64,000 nt of DNA from Rhizobiaceae bacterium (GTDB lineage Bacteria > Pseudomonadota > Alphaproteobacteria > Rhizobiales > Rhizobiaceae). The number at the start of each line of letters is the position of its first letter. Within the stretch, counting starts at the first letter, position 1. Position numbers and translations under genes: made by a program. The notes beneath the pieces are model-generated. The model saw only the letters and a list, made by a program, of their open reading frames with translations. It was not told where the DNA came from and did not search any database. The stretch is from the NCBI GenBank assembly GCA_017643025.1, contig JAEPOG010000005.1:186001-250000 (forward strand), read 5' to 3'. Positions 50,530 to 60,937 of the stretch are shown here, in pieces.

Positions 50530-52518
50530 ATGAAGCAGGGAGCAACAGTCGAGACGGACGGCACGCGCTTCACGGTGTGGTCGGGCGCCGCCGCGCAGGT
50601 CGATGTCTGCCTCTTTGACGACAGCGGCAACCAGAGCGACCGAATAGCGCTCGAGCCGGGCGAGTACGGTTTCCGTTCCGCTTTTGTCGCCGGAGTCGGC
50701 GCTGGAACCCGCTACGGCCTGCGCACGGACGGCGATTACGACCCGGCCCGGGGACGATGGTTCGATCCCGACAAGCTGCTGGTGGATCCCTATGCCACCA
50801 GACTCGACCGACCTTTTCGCTACGATCCTGCTCTCGCAGCGCGGCGCGGGGAGGGCGGCGACACCGCACCTCTGATGCCGAAGGCGATTGTGGAACCGCC
50901 ACTCGCCGAAGTCCCACGGCGACCTCCGCGATGGCGTGATGGCGGGTTGATCTACGAGCTGTCGGTGCGCGCTTTCACGATGCGGCATCCCGAGGTGCCG
51001 TCGAAGAAGCGCGGCACGCTTGCAGCGCTTGCCGAGCCGGCCGTGATCGACCACCTGACCAAGCTCAAGGTCTCGGCCGTGGAGCTCATGCCGATTACCG
51101 CCTGGATCGACGAGCGGCACCTGCCGCCGCTCGGCCTGTCCAACGCCTGGGGCTACAACCCCGTTGCATTTATGGCGCTCGATCCGCGGCTAGCGCCCAG
51201 TGGCTTGGCCGAGTTGGCCGAGGTCACCGCACGGCTCCACGACGCCGGCATCGGCGTCATCCTCGATGTGGTGTTCAACCACACAGGTGAGAGCGACGAG
51301 TTCGGGCCTACCCTTTCGTTGCGCGGTCTCGACGCACGCGCCTATTTCCGCCACCGCTGGGAAGGCGATCACTGGAGCCTGGTCAACGATACCGGCACCG
51401 GCAACACGCTCGCCTGCGACCACCCCGCGACGCAGCGCCTCGTGCTCGACAGCCTTCGTCATTTCGTGCGCTGCGCCGGCGTCGATGGTTTTCGTTTCGA
51501 CCTCGCACCGATACTCGGGCGAACGGAGCAGGGTTTCGATCCCGGCGCGAAACTCATGCGCAAGATTGTCGAGGATCCGGTCCTCGGCGATCGGGTCCTG
51601 ATCGCCGAACCCTGGGATATCGGACCGGACGGCTACCAGCTTGGACGCTTTCCCGCACCGTTTCTGGAGTGGAACGACCGCTATCGCGACGATGTCCGCC
51701 GCTTCTGGCGGGGCGATAGCGGCGGGCTTGGCTCGCTGGCGACGCGGCTTGCCGGATCGTCGGATGTCTTCGACGGGAAGAGCACCCGCAGCGTCAACTT
51801 CCTCGCCGCCCACGACGGCATGACGCTCGCCGATCTGACTGCGTATGAGCACAAGCACAACGAGGCCAATGGCGAGCAGAACCGCGACGGCCACAACGAG
51901 AACATCTCCTGGAACAATGGGCAGGAAGGGGCCTCGGATGACCGCGCAGTCTTGGCAGCGCGGCGCCGAGACGTGCGCGCCCTGCTGGCGACGCTGTTCG
52001 CCTCGCGCGGCGCGATCATGCTGACGGCGGGCGATGAGTTTGGCCGCACACAGCGCGGCAACAACAACGCCTATGCGCAGGACAACGAACTGACCTGGCT
52101 CGACTGGGAAGGGCGCGACCGGAAGCTGGAGGACTATGTGGCGGCACTATCGGCGCTCCGGCACAAGCTGTCGGCATTCGGTGAGACGAGCTTCCTTTCC
52201 GGTGATGAGAGACCGGATGGATCTGCCGATGTGCGCTGGCTGCGGCCGGACGGGACGGAGATGACGCTCGCAGACTGGGAGACCTCCGACAATCGCTGCA
52301 TGGCTATGGTGCTGAGTGGCACGACATGGGGAGAGGGCCTCGCGGTACTGGTCAATGGCAGCGATGAGCGCGTGCTGTTCCACATGCCATCGGTGGTCGC
52401 AGCTTCCGTGGTGGGGGGCGGACAGGAACTGGTCGCGACGGAACGAGGCGTCGAGGTGCCGGCGCGCAGCGTTGCCTTCCACGCGACCGAAGCTCCAACC
52501 ATGGAGAAACGAACTTGA
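50530..52518 (+). CDS. glgX: Glycogen debranching enzyme (GH13_11)
   Basis: 662 residues. A CBM48-like N-terminus (TRFTVWSGAAAQVDVCLFDD) is followed by the GH13 barrel: VVFNHTGESDEFGP, DGFRFDLAPIL with the nucleophile, AEPWDIG with the acid, and NFLAAHDGMTLAD. It hydrolyses alpha-1,6 bonds of the short branches left by phosphorylase. RBS AGGGC lies before the ATG. Its stop overlaps the TTG start of the alpha-glucosidase gene. Confidence 0.93.
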   Translation: MKQGATVETDGTRFTVWSGAAAQVDVCLFDDSGNQSDRIALEPGEYGFRSAFVAGVGAGTRYGLRTDGDYDPARGRWFDPDKLLVDPYATRLDRPFRYDPALAARRGEGGDTAPLMPKAIVEPPLAEVPRRPPRWRDGGLIYELSVRAFTMRHPEVPSKKRGTLAALAEPAVIDHLTKLKVSAVELMPITAWIDERHLPPLGLSNAWGYNPVAFMALDPRLAPSGLAELAEVTARLHDAGIGVILDVVFNHTGESDEFGPTLSLRGLDARAYFRHRWEGDHWSLVNDTGTGNTLACDHPATQRLVLDSLRHFVRCAGVDGFRFDLAPILGRTEQGFDPGAKLMRKIVEDPVLGDRVLIAEPWDIGPDGYQLGRFPAPFLEWNDRYRDDVRRFWRGDSGGLGSLATRLAGSSDVFDGKSTRSVNFLAAHDGMTLADLTAYEHKHNEANGEQNRDGHNENISWNNGQEGASDDRAVLAARRRDVRALLATLFASRGAIMLTAGDEFGRTQRGNNNAYAQDNELTWLDWEGRDRKLEDYVAALSALRHKLSAFGETSFLSGDERPDGSADVRWLRPDGTEMTLADWETSDNRCMAMVLSGTTWGEGLAVLVNGSDERVLFHMPSVVAASVVGGGQELVATERGVEVPARSVAFHATEAPTMEKRT

Positions 52519-54149
52519 GCGACAGGAACCGCGAATGGTGGCGCGGGGCGGTGATCTACCAGATCTATCCGCGCTCCTTTCAGGATTCGAACGGCGACGG
52601 CATTGGCGACCTGCGCGGCCTCATCACGCGACTGCCGCATGTCGCCTCGCTCGGCGTCGACGCGATCTGGATATCGCCCTTCTTCAAGTCGCCGATGCTC
52701 GATTTCGGCTATGATGTCTCCGACTATTGCGCCGTCGATCCGATGTTCGGCACGCTTGAGGACTTCGATGCCGTGATTGCCGAGGCGCACAGGCTCGGGC
52801 TGAAGGTCATCATCGACCAGGTAATTTCGCACACCTCAGATCAGCACGAGTGGTTCAAGGAAAGCCGCGCGTCCCGAACCAATCCAAAAGCCGACTGGTA
52901 CGTCTGGGCCGACGGGAAACCGGATGGTTCGCCGCCCAACAACTGGCTCTCGGTGTTCGGCGGCTCGTCTTGGGAGTGGGACAGCGTGCGCCGGCAATAC
53001 TATCTGCACAACTTCCTGGTCGAGCAGCCGGACCTCAACTTCCACAATCCCGACGTGCAGGACGCCGTGCTTGACAGCGTGCGGTTCTGGCTCGACCGCG
53101 GCGTCGACGGGTTCCGGCTCGATACGGTCAACTTCTATTTCCATGACGCGAAACTGCGCGACAATCCGCCCGTCGCAGCAAATGACCCCGCGCGTCTGGG
53201 GACCAATCCCTATGGCTTCCAGCGCCATCTCTACGACAAGGCCCGTCCGGAGAATCTGGGTTTTCTCCGGCGCTTGCGGGCGCTGCTGGACAGCTACGGC
53301 GACAAGGTCGCCCTGGGCGAAGTTGGCGACGACCCCAAGCGGTCGCTGAAGATCGTGTCGGCATACACGAGCGGCGGCGACAAGCTGCACAAGTGCTATA
53401 CATTCGATCTGCTAGGTCCTGAGTTTTCAGCCCCGTTCATGAAGAAGAAGATCACGACCTTCGAGCGCGGCGTCGCCGATGGCTGGATTTGCTGGGCGTA
53501 CTCCAACCACGACGTGCCGCGTCATGTGACGCGCTGGACGCCGGAAGGCGGCGACACCGCTCACACAGCAAGGTTTGCCCTGGCGCTGCTCGTCGCCCTG
53601 CGCGGTTCGGTCTGTATCTACCAGGGTGAGGAACTGGGGCTGGAAGAAGCGGAACTCGCCTTCGAGGATTTGCAGGACCCCTATGGCATCCGCTTCTGGC
53701 CGGGCTTCAAGGGACGCGATGGCTGCCGCACGCCGATGGCGTGGGACCCGGGAGAGCCGAATGCCGGCTTCTCGACGGGCAAGCCATGGCTGCCGGTCAG
53801 CGCGGCGCACTTCACGCAGGCGGCCGCCGTGCAGGACGGCGACGCCGATTCCGTTCTCGCCGCATACAGGCGCATGATCGCATTCCGCAGCGCCCACCCA
53901 GCGCTGCGATATGGCGGCATTCGGCTGCTTCCAACGCGCGGCGACCTGCTCGCCTTCGTACGTGACGACGGAACGGAATCAGTCCTGTGCGTTTTCAACT
54001 TTGGCGCGGGGATGGTGGACTGGCCGCTTCCGGCAGGCGTCGATGTACAGGCAGCCCTTGATGAGCCGCAACTGGGCGCAGAGTTAGCCGACGGTTCGGT
54101 AAATCTGCCCGCCAGATCGGCTTTCTTCGCGACGCTGGCAGCCGGTTAG
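52515..54149 (+). CDS. GH13 alpha-glucosidase/oligo-1,6-glucosidase
   Basis: 544 residues from a TTG overlapping the glgX stop (TTGA). YQIYPRSFQDSNGDGIGDLRG at the start is the GH13 alpha-glucosidase motif with calcium-site Asp residues, DGFRLDTVNFYFHD has the nucleophile, LGEVGDDP the acid/base and YSNHDVPRH the third Asp. This is GH13 subfamily 23-like, which includes alpha-glucosidases of rhizobia. It probably hydrolyses malto-oligosaccharides released by GlgX to glucose, extending the usual six-gene glycogen operon. A trehalose or sucrose substrate cannot be ruled out. Confidence 0.9.
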   Translation: MSDRNREWWRGAVIYQIYPRSFQDSNGDGIGDLRGLITRLPHVASLGVDAIWISPFFKSPMLDFGYDVSDYCAVDPMFGTLEDFDAVIAEAHRLGLKVIIDQVISHTSDQHEWFKESRASRTNPKADWYVWADGKPDGSPPNNWLSVFGGSSWEWDSVRRQYYLHNFLVEQPDLNFHNPDVQDAVLDSVRFWLDRGVDGFRLDTVNFYFHDAKLRDNPPVAANDPARLGTNPYGFQRHLYDKARPENLGFLRRLRALLDSYGDKVALGEVGDDPKRSLKIVSAYTSGGDKLHKCYTFDLLGPEFSAPFMKKKITTFERGVADGWICWAYSNHDVPRHVTRWTPEGGDTAHTARFALALLVALRGSVCIYQGEELGLEEAELAFEDLQDPYGIRFWPGFKGRDGCRTPMAWDPGEPNAGFSTGKPWLPVSAAHFTQAAAVQDGDADSVLAAYRRMIAFRSAHPALRYGGIRLLPTRGDLLAFVRDDGTESVLCVFNFGAGMVDWPLPAGVDVQAALDEPQLGAELADGSVNLPARSAFFATLAAG

Positions 54150-55177
54150 CGCGCCGCAGCGATGGCGGCCTCGTCCGGCGAAGCGAACTCCGCCACCCAG
54201 TTCTCGACCAGCGGGTTCATTCTGGCGAACCAGATCGGCGGCACCAGCGCCATCGCGAAGGTGAGTCCGGCAGAATAGGGGTTGATCGGCGCATTGTCCG
54301 GCAACTCGATCTCGCGGTAGGGGCGCTCGCCGTTCACGTGATGGTCGGAATGCCAGCCTGCATTGAACAGCGCGCGTGACGAGACGCCGCCCTTGGCGTT
54401 CCAGGAATGACGCATCTCGATAGGAGCGCCGGGCACACGTACGAGCCCATAGTGGGACGAATATTTCGTCGCCTCGACGATAATCCTGGCGAGTATGCCA
54501 GCCGCGAGGAACGCGAGAACTCCACGCCATGAAGCGACAAGCCAGAACAGCGCGACAACGCCGAACTGGATGGCTGTGGCCTGCAGCACCCGGCTGTAAG
54601 GGGACCACGCTCCTTTGCCCACATGCTTGAGGCGCTGGCTCTCCAGGTCAAACGCGCCGAGGGCCGCGCCGGGCACCGAGCGCGACATGAAATGCCAGAA
54701 GCCTTCATTACGGCGCGCTGAGGAGGGATCAGCGGGTGTCGCAACCAGATTGTGGTGCAGATCGTGACCGACGGTGTCGGCGGGATCGAGCGAAAGCGCT
54801 TCGAGCATCATGCCGATAACGAACCTGACCGGCCGGTCTTCCTGATGGATCAGCTCGTGCGCGACGATGTTTGCGACCGTGCCAAAGATCATGCCGGCCA
54901 TCACGGTGCCGACCACAAGTTCGAGCGTCGAGGTCTCGGGGATGAAGAACGCGAACGCGGCTGCCGCGACGATCGAAAGCAAGGCGGTCGGGATCAGTAT
55001 GTCGGGTTCATCGAGCGCGCTTCCGTCGTCGTCCATTTTCCATATGGCGTCGAGCAGCGTCGCAACGAGCACGATGTAGGCAAGACCTACCCAGAGCGCG
55101 TTGCCGCCGATGAGAAATGCAGCGATCAGCACAAGCAGCGAAACAGGCGCAAACGTGGTGTTAACAAGTGAATTCAT
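54146..55177 (-). CDS. AlkB-like membrane alkane/fatty-acid monooxygenase
   Basis: 343 residues from ATG 55177 (GGGGAG upstream). Several membrane helices surround the histidine clusters HELIH, HDLHHNLVATPADPSSAR and HSDHHVNGERPYR, corresponding to the three diiron-binding boxes of alkane 1-monooxygenase. In characterised AlkB the boxes read HELGH, HNRGHH and QRHSDHH, so the match is good with small changes. It would hydroxylate terminal alkyl or fatty chains using rubredoxin electrons; no rubredoxin gene is adjacent. It overlaps the alpha-glucosidase end by 4 bases, convergently. Confidence 0.82.
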   Translation of the reverse strand: MNSLVNTTFAPVSLLVLIAAFLIGGNALWVGLAYIVLVATLLDAIWKMDDDGSALDEPDILIPTALLSIVAAAAFAFFIPETSTLELVVGTVMAGMIFGTVANIVAHELIHQEDRPVRFVIGMMLEALSLDPADTVGHDLHHNLVATPADPSSARRNEGFWHFMSRSVPGAALGAFDLESQRLKHVGKGAWSPYSRVLQATAIQFGVVALFWLVASWRGVLAFLAAGILARIIVEATKYSSHYGLVRVPGAPIEMRHSWNAKGGVSSRALFNAGWHSDHHVNGERPYREIELPDNAPINPYSAGLTFAMALVPPIWFARMNPLVENWVAEFASPDEAAIAAAR

Positions 55178-55334
55178 CCCGGCTCCCCACCCGGTCGCAT
55201 GAGACCAGGTTCGCTGCGCTTTGGCGCAATCATTCTTACGCGACAGGAAAGTACCTACCGCGATGTCCCCACTCCGGGTTCGCATATTAACGGGCAAATG
55301 CCCAGTGTTTGACCGGAATTATCCCGGACGAAGG

Positions 55335-57026
55335 TTATTGAACAAGCACCGCGCGCCCACATGTGGCGTTGTGGACACGCACGTCGGCCTCACCCAGATG
55401 GATGCCGAGGGTGGTGAGCAGCTTCTCGATCAGGGCATCGATTGCGGGCGCGGCTCCACTTATCGCGCCAGTCACCGCTGCGGAAATGCCGGACGGAAGG
55501 CCGAAGCCAAGGCCCGCTACCTGGACGTCGAGATCGAGATCGTTCAGCAGCGTCCGCGTTAGAGAATCGGCGAGCTCCGTTGTAGCAACCCGTTTGACCG
55601 TTCCCTGATCGATGTCACGGCGGTCGAAGTTCAGCGTCTGCGGTACTCCGTTGGCAATTTCGTTATACGCTCGCCCGCTGACTTTGAGGACGCGAGTGGA
55701 GACAAGCTGTGCCGGCGCCGTCGGCGCTGCGCCGTCTCTTCTCTCGGCAATCCAGACGCGTGCGATGCCCGGGCGCGCAGCTATTGCGACACGCGGTTGC
55801 GAAGCAGGTCCGTTAGGGCAGGCGATCCCCGAAAGCCGCGCCTCCGCGTAAGCGATTTCGAGCTGCAGCGGCAAGGTGACGGCGATGCCGGGCAACCTCG
55901 CCGGGTGCCCCAAACCTATGTTGAGCGACAAGCGTGTCTGTGCGGTGCGCAAGACCGCACCTGAGCCGCCGATGCCGAACCATGAATAGTGCTGCGCGGG
56001 CTCACCGATGGCCAGTGCCGCCGAGATTTCGGCCAGGCCATCAACGCTGGCGCCGAGGTCGAGTTCGATCTGGCGCCGCCCATTGGCGGCAGAAAGCGCT
56101 GCGGCGGCCGAAAACAATTCCATCAGACCCAGTCTTGGGCCGCTGCCGCTGTTGCTATAGCCGAGCGGCAGGTTGCCCAGCGATCCGAGCGTGAAAAGAC
56201 GGGTGAGCGGGATGGGCTCAGCGTCGGCGTCCAGCTGCGAAGCAAGCCGCCGCAATGCGATTGCGGTCGCTGCGTCGAACCTCTCTACGCCCGCAGCGGC
56301 GGTCAATATCTCTCCCACTGAGGCGCTGGCGGCGATTACGTCGTTGTAGCTGAAAGCATCGAGGGCAAGGTCCGTGGCGAGCTGTTGCAGCAGGCCGATG
56401 AGGCTTATGTCGGCTGAGAGCAGGGCCTCATAGTCCATCACGGACAGCGATAACCTGCTGCCGGTGAGGCCGCCAAGAATCGAATTGGCGAGGCCGCCAT
56501 CGACGCGTGCCAGCCGTGACCCGATTGAGAAAGCCGCTTCGGGGCGGACAGCCGCGACCGCGCTTGCCGCGATTGTCGGCACAGCGAAGAAACTGGCCGA
56601 GAAGTATCGTGTTCCGGGATGCCTGATCGAAACCCGCACCGCGTTGGGCGGGTTCTTTCCGGCGGCGAACCGTTCTGCCGGAGCCAGGGCCGGGTCCGGT
56701 GAATAGATGCCCGTAATGACGCGAACGCCGCTACCACTGCCTTCGGTGATGGCTTGCGCCAGCGCATCGTCCACAGATTCGCTGGCGGGAATACGGCTGT
56801 AGCCGTTGGCGTCAAGCGCCGCGGCGGCGGCATTGCGTGCATCGCCAAGCTCGGCTGCCGCGGCGATAGCCGCGATGTCGGCTAACGACTGGAGCCTGCG
56901 TTTCTCGAGCAGGAGCGCGCCCTCGTCGATCGCGAGTGCAGCCAGCACGATCGCCACCGGTGCGGTCAATGCCGTAAGCGTGGCGAAATTGCCGGACCGG
57001 GATCGGGCGAGGGACGAGAAGCGCAT
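55335..57026 (-). CDS. TadG-like pilus assembly/surface protein
   Basis: 563 residues. An N-terminal TadG-like segment (RSGNFATLTALTAPVAIVLAALAIDEGALLLEKRRLQSLAD, one membrane helix at about 20-40) is followed by a long extracytoplasmic Ala/Leu-rich region ending with a Cys-containing tail. Such TadG proteins accompany Tad/Flp pilus systems or act separately in Rhizobiales. It starts 2 bases after the TadE stop. No tadA-D or flp gene is in the window, so this is a satellite pair. Confidence 0.75.
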   Translation of the reverse strand: MRFSSLARSRSGNFATLTALTAPVAIVLAALAIDEGALLLEKRRLQSLADIAAIAAAAELGDARNAAAAALDANGYSRIPASESVDDALAQAITEGSGSGVRVITGIYSPDPALAPAERFAAGKNPPNAVRVSIRHPGTRYFSASFFAVPTIAASAVAAVRPEAAFSIGSRLARVDGGLANSILGGLTGSRLSLSVMDYEALLSADISLIGLLQQLATDLALDAFSYNDVIAASASVGEILTAAAGVERFDAATAIALRRLASQLDADAEPIPLTRLFTLGSLGNLPLGYSNSGSGPRLGLMELFSAAAALSAANGRRQIELDLGASVDGLAEISAALAIGEPAQHYSWFGIGGSGAVLRTAQTRLSLNIGLGHPARLPGIAVTLPLQLEIAYAEARLSGIACPNGPASQPRVAIAARPGIARVWIAERRDGAAPTAPAQLVSTRVLKVSGRAYNEIANGVPQTLNFDRRDIDQGTVKRVATTELADSLTRTLLNDLDLDVQVAGLGFGLPSGISAAVTGAISGAAPAIDALIEKLLTTLGIHLGEADVRVHNATCGRAVLVQ

Positions 57027-57028
57027 CG

Positions 57029-57472
57029 CTACAACCCTCCGATCCGTATTGTTGACCGGTGTTCGATCCGGGTGCCGGGCAGGGGGAGCCCCGGGAACAG
57101 GCTCCAGATCGGCAGCGCCCGCGCGTCGAAGCTGACGGAAACGACGAACTGCGCGGGATCGTCCTCGCCTGCCCGCGCCTGCGCCGTTACCCTGGTGGGA
57201 TCGATCAGCGGGTAATGGGACGCATTGGCCGAGATGTAGTGCAGGGCCAACGATGTTCGCTCATCGGCATCGAGCCCGGCGATCGATGCGCGAGCCGCTT
57301 CGGCCGCGATCTGCTGGATCGAGTGGCTAGCCCCGAGGTAGATGCCGTAGGCGGTGAGCCCGAAGAAAAAGAGAAAGAACAGCGGGCAGAGCAGTGCGAA
57401 TTCGACGGCGGATGTTCCCGATGCCGCCAGCCTGAACTCATGGAACGATCGGAAGCGAAAACGCACACACAT
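57029..57472 (-). CDS. TadE-like pseudopilin
   Basis: 147 residues from ATG 57472 with GGAAG 4 bases upstream; a TTG at 57490 is possible but weaker. A basic N-terminus precedes SGTSAVEFALLCPLFFLFFFGLTAYGIYLG, the TadE motif with the Glu after the prepilin-like cleavage region. TadE proteins are minor pseudopilins processed by TadV. Directly coupled to the TadG-like gene. Confidence 0.8.
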   Translation of the reverse strand: MCVRFRFRSFHEFRLAASGTSAVEFALLCPLFFLFFFGLTAYGIYLGASHSIQQIAAEAARASIAGLDADERTSLALHYISANASHYPLIDPTRVTAQARAGEDDPAQFVVSVSFDARALPIWSLFPGLPLPGTRIEHRSTIRIGGL

Positions 57473-57587
57473 GCGCTTCCCGTACGGCAATGCCGATTAA
57501 GATGTATTGCGCCGGTAATACAACTACAGATTGTAGAAGCGGCGGCGCGGATCGCCGTACGGTTGGTATCGCTGGATTTGGTGAAGC

Positions 57588-57664
57588 TGGTCGGAGTGGC
57601 AGGATTTGAACCTGCGACCCCATCGTCCCGAACGATGTGCGCTACCAGGCTGCGCTACACTCCG
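57588..57664 (-). tRNA. tRNA-Pro (anticodon CGG)
   Basis: A complete 77-base cloverleaf on the minus strand: acceptor stem CGGAGTG/CACTCCG, D-arm GCGCAGCCTGGTAGCGC, anticodon stem CATCG/CGATG around TTCGGGA (anticodon CGG), T-arm GCAGGTTCAAATCCTGC, discriminator A and an encoded CCA. All stems pair. It reads CCG codons. It lies between betB and the TadE-like gene. Confidence 0.97.
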
Positions 57665-57680
57665 TAACCAGTGCGCGGGC

Positions 57681-57709
57681 TTATAGCGTCACGATATCCG
57701 TATCGCAAG
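57681..57709 (-). promoter_or_regulatory. Sigma-70-type promoter of tRNA-Pro
   Basis: On the minus strand CTTGCG (57704-57709) and CTATAA (57681-57686) are separated by 17 bases, close to the alphaproteobacterial housekeeping consensus CTTGAC-N17-CTATAT. The -10 box ends 16-17 bases before the first base of the tRNA, as expected for a tRNA gene with a short leader. Confidence 0.6.
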
Positions 57710-57771
57710 GAGCATTGCCGAGGCATTTTGGCTTCATAACTTAATGCTGCAACATGCCTGCCGAGGATCGT

Positions 57772-59235
57772 TCAATAGGGGCTCTCGACCTTGCCGGTCT
57801 CGACATAGACGGACTTGAGCTGAGAGTAGTGGCCGAGCGCGGCGAGCCCGTTTTCACGACCGATGCCGGATTGCTTGACCCCGCCGAAGGGCAGCTCAAC
57901 GGGTGTGAGATTGTAGGTGTTGATCCAGCAGGTGCCGGCGCTGAGTTCTCCGATGACGCGGTGCGCGCGCGTGATGTCTGTGGTGAACACGCCGGCGGAC
58001 AGCCCGAACTCGGTGTCGTTGGCGCGTGCGATGGCCTCGTCCTCGGTTTCGAAATCGAGCACGCACATGACCGGCCCGAATATCTCCTCGCGGGCTATGC
58101 GCATTGTGTCGGTGACGTTGCCGAAGACCGTCGGTTCGATAAAGCAGCCGGTGTCGAAACCCTGCAGCGCGGGTACCCCGCCACCGGCGAGCAGATGAGC
58201 GCCTTCTGACTGGCCGAGGGCAATGTAAGCCATGACCTTGTCATGCTGGGCGCGGTTTACCAGCGGCCCCATCTGGGTATCCGGATCGAGTGGGTCGCCG
58301 ATGCGGATCGACTTGGTGCGTTCAAGCAGGCGTTCGAGAAAGCGGTCGCGGACGCCGGATTGCACGAACACGCGGGTGCCGTTGGAGCAGACCTGCCCAG
58401 TCGAGTAGAAGTTGCCGAGCATGGCCCCGCCAACCGCGTTCTCGATGTCCGCATCGTCGAAGACGATGATCGGCGACTTGCCGCCAAGTTCCATCGTCGC
58501 GTGTTTCATGTAGCTGCCGGCCGCCGCCAGCACTTTGCGACCGGTCGGCACCGAACCCGTGAGCGATATCTTGTCGATGCGCGGGTGATTGGTCAGCGCC
58601 TCACCGACAGGCCCTAGACCCTGCACCACGTTGAACAAGCCGTCCGGCAATCCCGCCTCGGTGTAGATTTCGGCCAGCGCCAGCGCCGTAAGCGGCGTGT
58701 TCTCCGACGGCTTGAATACCATCGCATTGCCCATGGCGAGCGCCGGCCCGGACTTCCAGCCAGCGATCTGGATCGGGTAGTTCCAGGCGCCGATGCCAAG
58801 GCAGACGCCGAGCGGCTCGCGTCGCGTGTAGCCGAACGAACCGCCGAGATCGACGAATTCGCCATTGAAGGCGGCCACCGCGCCGCCGAAGAACTCCAGC
58901 GCGTCGGCAGCCGACGGCGCGTCGGCGACCAGGGTCTCCTGGATCGGCTTGCCGGTATCGAGGGTTTCGAGCCGCGCGAGTTCCTCATTGCGCTCGCGCA
59001 GCAGATCGGCGGCGCGGCGCAGGATGCGCCCGCGCTCGACAGGTCTTAGTCGCGCCCATCCGCGCTGTGCTTCCACCGCAGCCTCGACCGCCAGCTCGAC
59101 GATGTTGGGTGTCGCGGCGTGGATGCGCGCGATCGTTTCGCCCGTCGCCGGATAGATGACGTCAATTGGTTCGCCCTGCTCGTCCTCGACATGGCTGCCA
59201 TTGATGTAGTGCGAGGCTTTCGGCTGCGCTTTCAT
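57772..59235 (-). CDS. betB: Betaine aldehyde dehydrogenase
   Basis: 487 residues. The nucleophile Cys is in [13 protein letters not shown], the general-base Glu in MELGGKSP, and the NAD site GSVPTGRKV. The sequence fits the BetB group of aldehyde dehydrogenases throughout ([12 protein letters not shown] start, [21 protein letters not shown] end). It oxidises betaine aldehyde to glycine betaine, an osmoprotectant. It follows betA by 49 bases in the same minus-strand operon. Confidence 0.92.
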   Translation of the reverse strand: MKAQPKASHYINGSHVEDEQGEPIDVIYPATGETIARIHAATPNIVELAVEAAVEAQRGWARLRPVERGRILRRAADLLRERNEELARLETLDTGKPIQETLVADAPSAADALEFFGGAVAAFNGEFVDLGGSFGYTRREPLGVCLGIGAWNYPIQIAGWKSGPALAMGNAMVFKPSENTPLTALALAEIYTEAGLPDGLFNVVQGLGPVGEALTNHPRIDKISLTGSVPTGRKVLAAAGSYMKHATMELGGKSPIIVFDDADIENAVGGAMLGNFYSTGQVCSNGTRVFVQSGVRDRFLERLLERTKSIRIGDPLDPDTQMGPLVNRAQHDKVMAYIALGQSEGAHLLAGGGVPALQGFDTGCFIEPTVFGNVTDTMRIAREEIFGPVMCVLDFETEDEAIARANDTEFGLSAGVFTTDITRAHRVIGELSAGTCWINTYNLTPVELPFGGVKQSGIGRENGLAALGHYSQLKSVYVETGKVESPY

Positions 59236-59284
59236 CGTTACGACTCCGCTGTGGCTTACCCATACCGCGCACTGACCGGACCGG

Positions 59285-60937
59285 CTACCGGTCGCTGTCG
59301 CGCCAGCGCGGGTTGATCCACGGCTCGATATTCTCTGGCGGGAGCGGCGTCCGACCGATGATCATGTCGGCGGCCTTCTCGCCGACCATGATTGACGGCC
59401 CGTTGAGATTGCCATTGGTGATGCGCGGGAAGATCGAGGAGTCGACTACCCGCAGGCCCTCGACACCAATCACCCGGCACTCTGGATCGATGACGCTCAT
59501 GGGATCGTCGGCGCGGCCCATGCGGCAGGTGCCGCAGGGATGGTAGGCGCTTTCGACATGTTCGCGGACATGGGCGTCGAGCTGCTCGTCGGTGACACAA
59601 TCCGCGCCGGGTGAAATCTCTTCGCCGCGATAGGGCGTGAACGCGTCCTGCGCGAAGATCTCCCGCGTCAGCCGGATGCAGTGGCGGAAGTCGGCCCAGT
59701 CGTCAGGGTGCGACATGTAGTTGAAACGGATGACCGGCTTGTCGCGAGGGTCGCCGGAACGCAGCGTGACGGAGCCGCGCGACTTCGAGCGCATCGGCCC
59801 GACATGGGCCTGGAAGCCATGCCCCTTCGCGGCAGTCTTGCCGTCATAGCGGACCGCCGCCGGCAGGAAATGATACTGGATATCGGGATAGTCGACACCC
59901 GCCGCAGAACGCACGAATGCGGCGGCCTCGAAGTGGTTTGTCGCGCCGGGACCGGACCGGAAGAGCATCCATTGTGCGCCGATGAGCGCCTTGGAGAACA
60001 GGTCGAGCCTGGAGTTGAGCGTGATCGGCTTCAGCGACTCCTGCTGTACATAAAGCTCTAGGTGGTCCTGTAGATTCTGGCCTACTCCGGGACGATCCGC
60101 GACCACGCCGATGCCGTGTTCGGCCAGATGCGCGGCCGGGCCGATGCCCGACAGCATCAAGAGTTTTGGCGAATTGATTGCCGAGGCCGCCAGCACGACT
60201 TCATGTCTCGCCTTAACGAGCTGAATCTGTTTGTGAGCTTCGATCTCGACGCCCGTAGCGCGATGATTCTCGACCACCACGCGCCGCGCCAAGCCCCTGA
60301 CGAGACTCACGTTTTTGCGCTTCAACGCCGGCTTCAGATAGGCGTTGGCTGCGGACCATCGCCGGCCTTTGTGAATGGTCTGTTCCATCGGTCCGAAGCC
60401 TTCCTGCTTCGAGCCGTTGTAGTCCGACGTGGTCTCGAACCCGGCCTGCCGGCCCGCCTCGATGAAGGCGGTGAAGAGCGGATTTTCCCGTTGCCCGCGC
60501 TGGACATGAAGCGGTCCGTCCGTGCCCCGCCAGCCGGGCTCCCCGCCATGCGCGTTCTCCATCCGCTTGAAGTAAGGGAGAACATCGGCATAGCCCCAGC
60601 CGGCCGCGCCTTCTTCGGCCCAGTGGTCGAAGTCGCGGGCGTGTCCGCGCACATAGACCATGCCGTTGATCGACGACGAGCCGCCGATCACCTTGCCGCG
60701 CGGCGTGGCGAGAACGCGTCCGCCGAGACGCGGTTCGGGTTCCGTCTCGAAGCCCCAGTCGTAAAGGCTGGTGTTCATCGGGATCGAGAACGCCGCCGGC
60801 ATCTGGATGAAAGGCCCCGCGTCGCTGCCGCCATGTTCGATCACGATGACGCTGTGGCGTCCGTCTTCCGAGAGGCGGTAGGCGAGGGCGCATCCGGCCG
60901 AGCCGGCGCCCACGATCACGAAGTCTGCTTCAAGCAT
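59285..60937 (-). CDS. betA: Choline dehydrogenase (GMC oxidoreductase)
   Basis: 550 residues. The FAD motif [20 protein letters not shown] is at the start; [22 protein letters not shown] and the C-terminal [13 protein letters not shown] are choline dehydrogenase signatures with the catalytic His. It oxidises choline to betaine aldehyde at the inner membrane. Its ATG overlaps the preceding dehydratase gene by 8 bases. The usual regulator betI and the sulfatase betC are not in the operon. Confidence 0.92.
   Translation of the reverse strand: MLEADFVIVGAGSAGCALAYRLSEDGRHSVIVIEHGGSDAGPFIQMPAAFSIPMNTSLYDWGFETEPEPRLGGRVLATPRGKVIGGSSSINGMVYVRGHARDFDHWAEEGAAGWGYADVLPYFKRMENAHGGEPGWRGTDGPLHVQRGQRENPLFTAFIEAGRQAGFETTSDYNGSKQEGFGPMEQTIHKGRRWSAANAYLKPALKRKNVSLVRGLARRVVVENHRATGVEIEAHKQIQLVKARHEVVLAASAINSPKLLMLSGIGPAAHLAEHGIGVVADRPGVGQNLQDHLELYVQQESLKPITLNSRLDLFSKALIGAQWMLFRSGPGATNHFEAAAFVRSAAGVDYPDIQYHFLPAAVRYDGKTAAKGHGFQAHVGPMRSKSRGSVTLRSGDPRDKPVIRFNYMSHPDDWADFRHCIRLTREIFAQDAFTPYRGEEISPGADCVTDEQLDAHVREHVESAYHPCGTCRMGRADDPMSVIDPECRVIGVEGLRVVDSSIFPRITNGNLNGPSIMVGEKAADMIIGRTPLPPENIEPWINPRWRDSDR

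Noticed and set aside
57588..57664. tRNA-Pro as an integration site of a mobile element
   Set aside because: Both flanks are ordinary chromosomal genes, no integrase or partial tRNA copy is nearby, and the phage island is 35 kb away.
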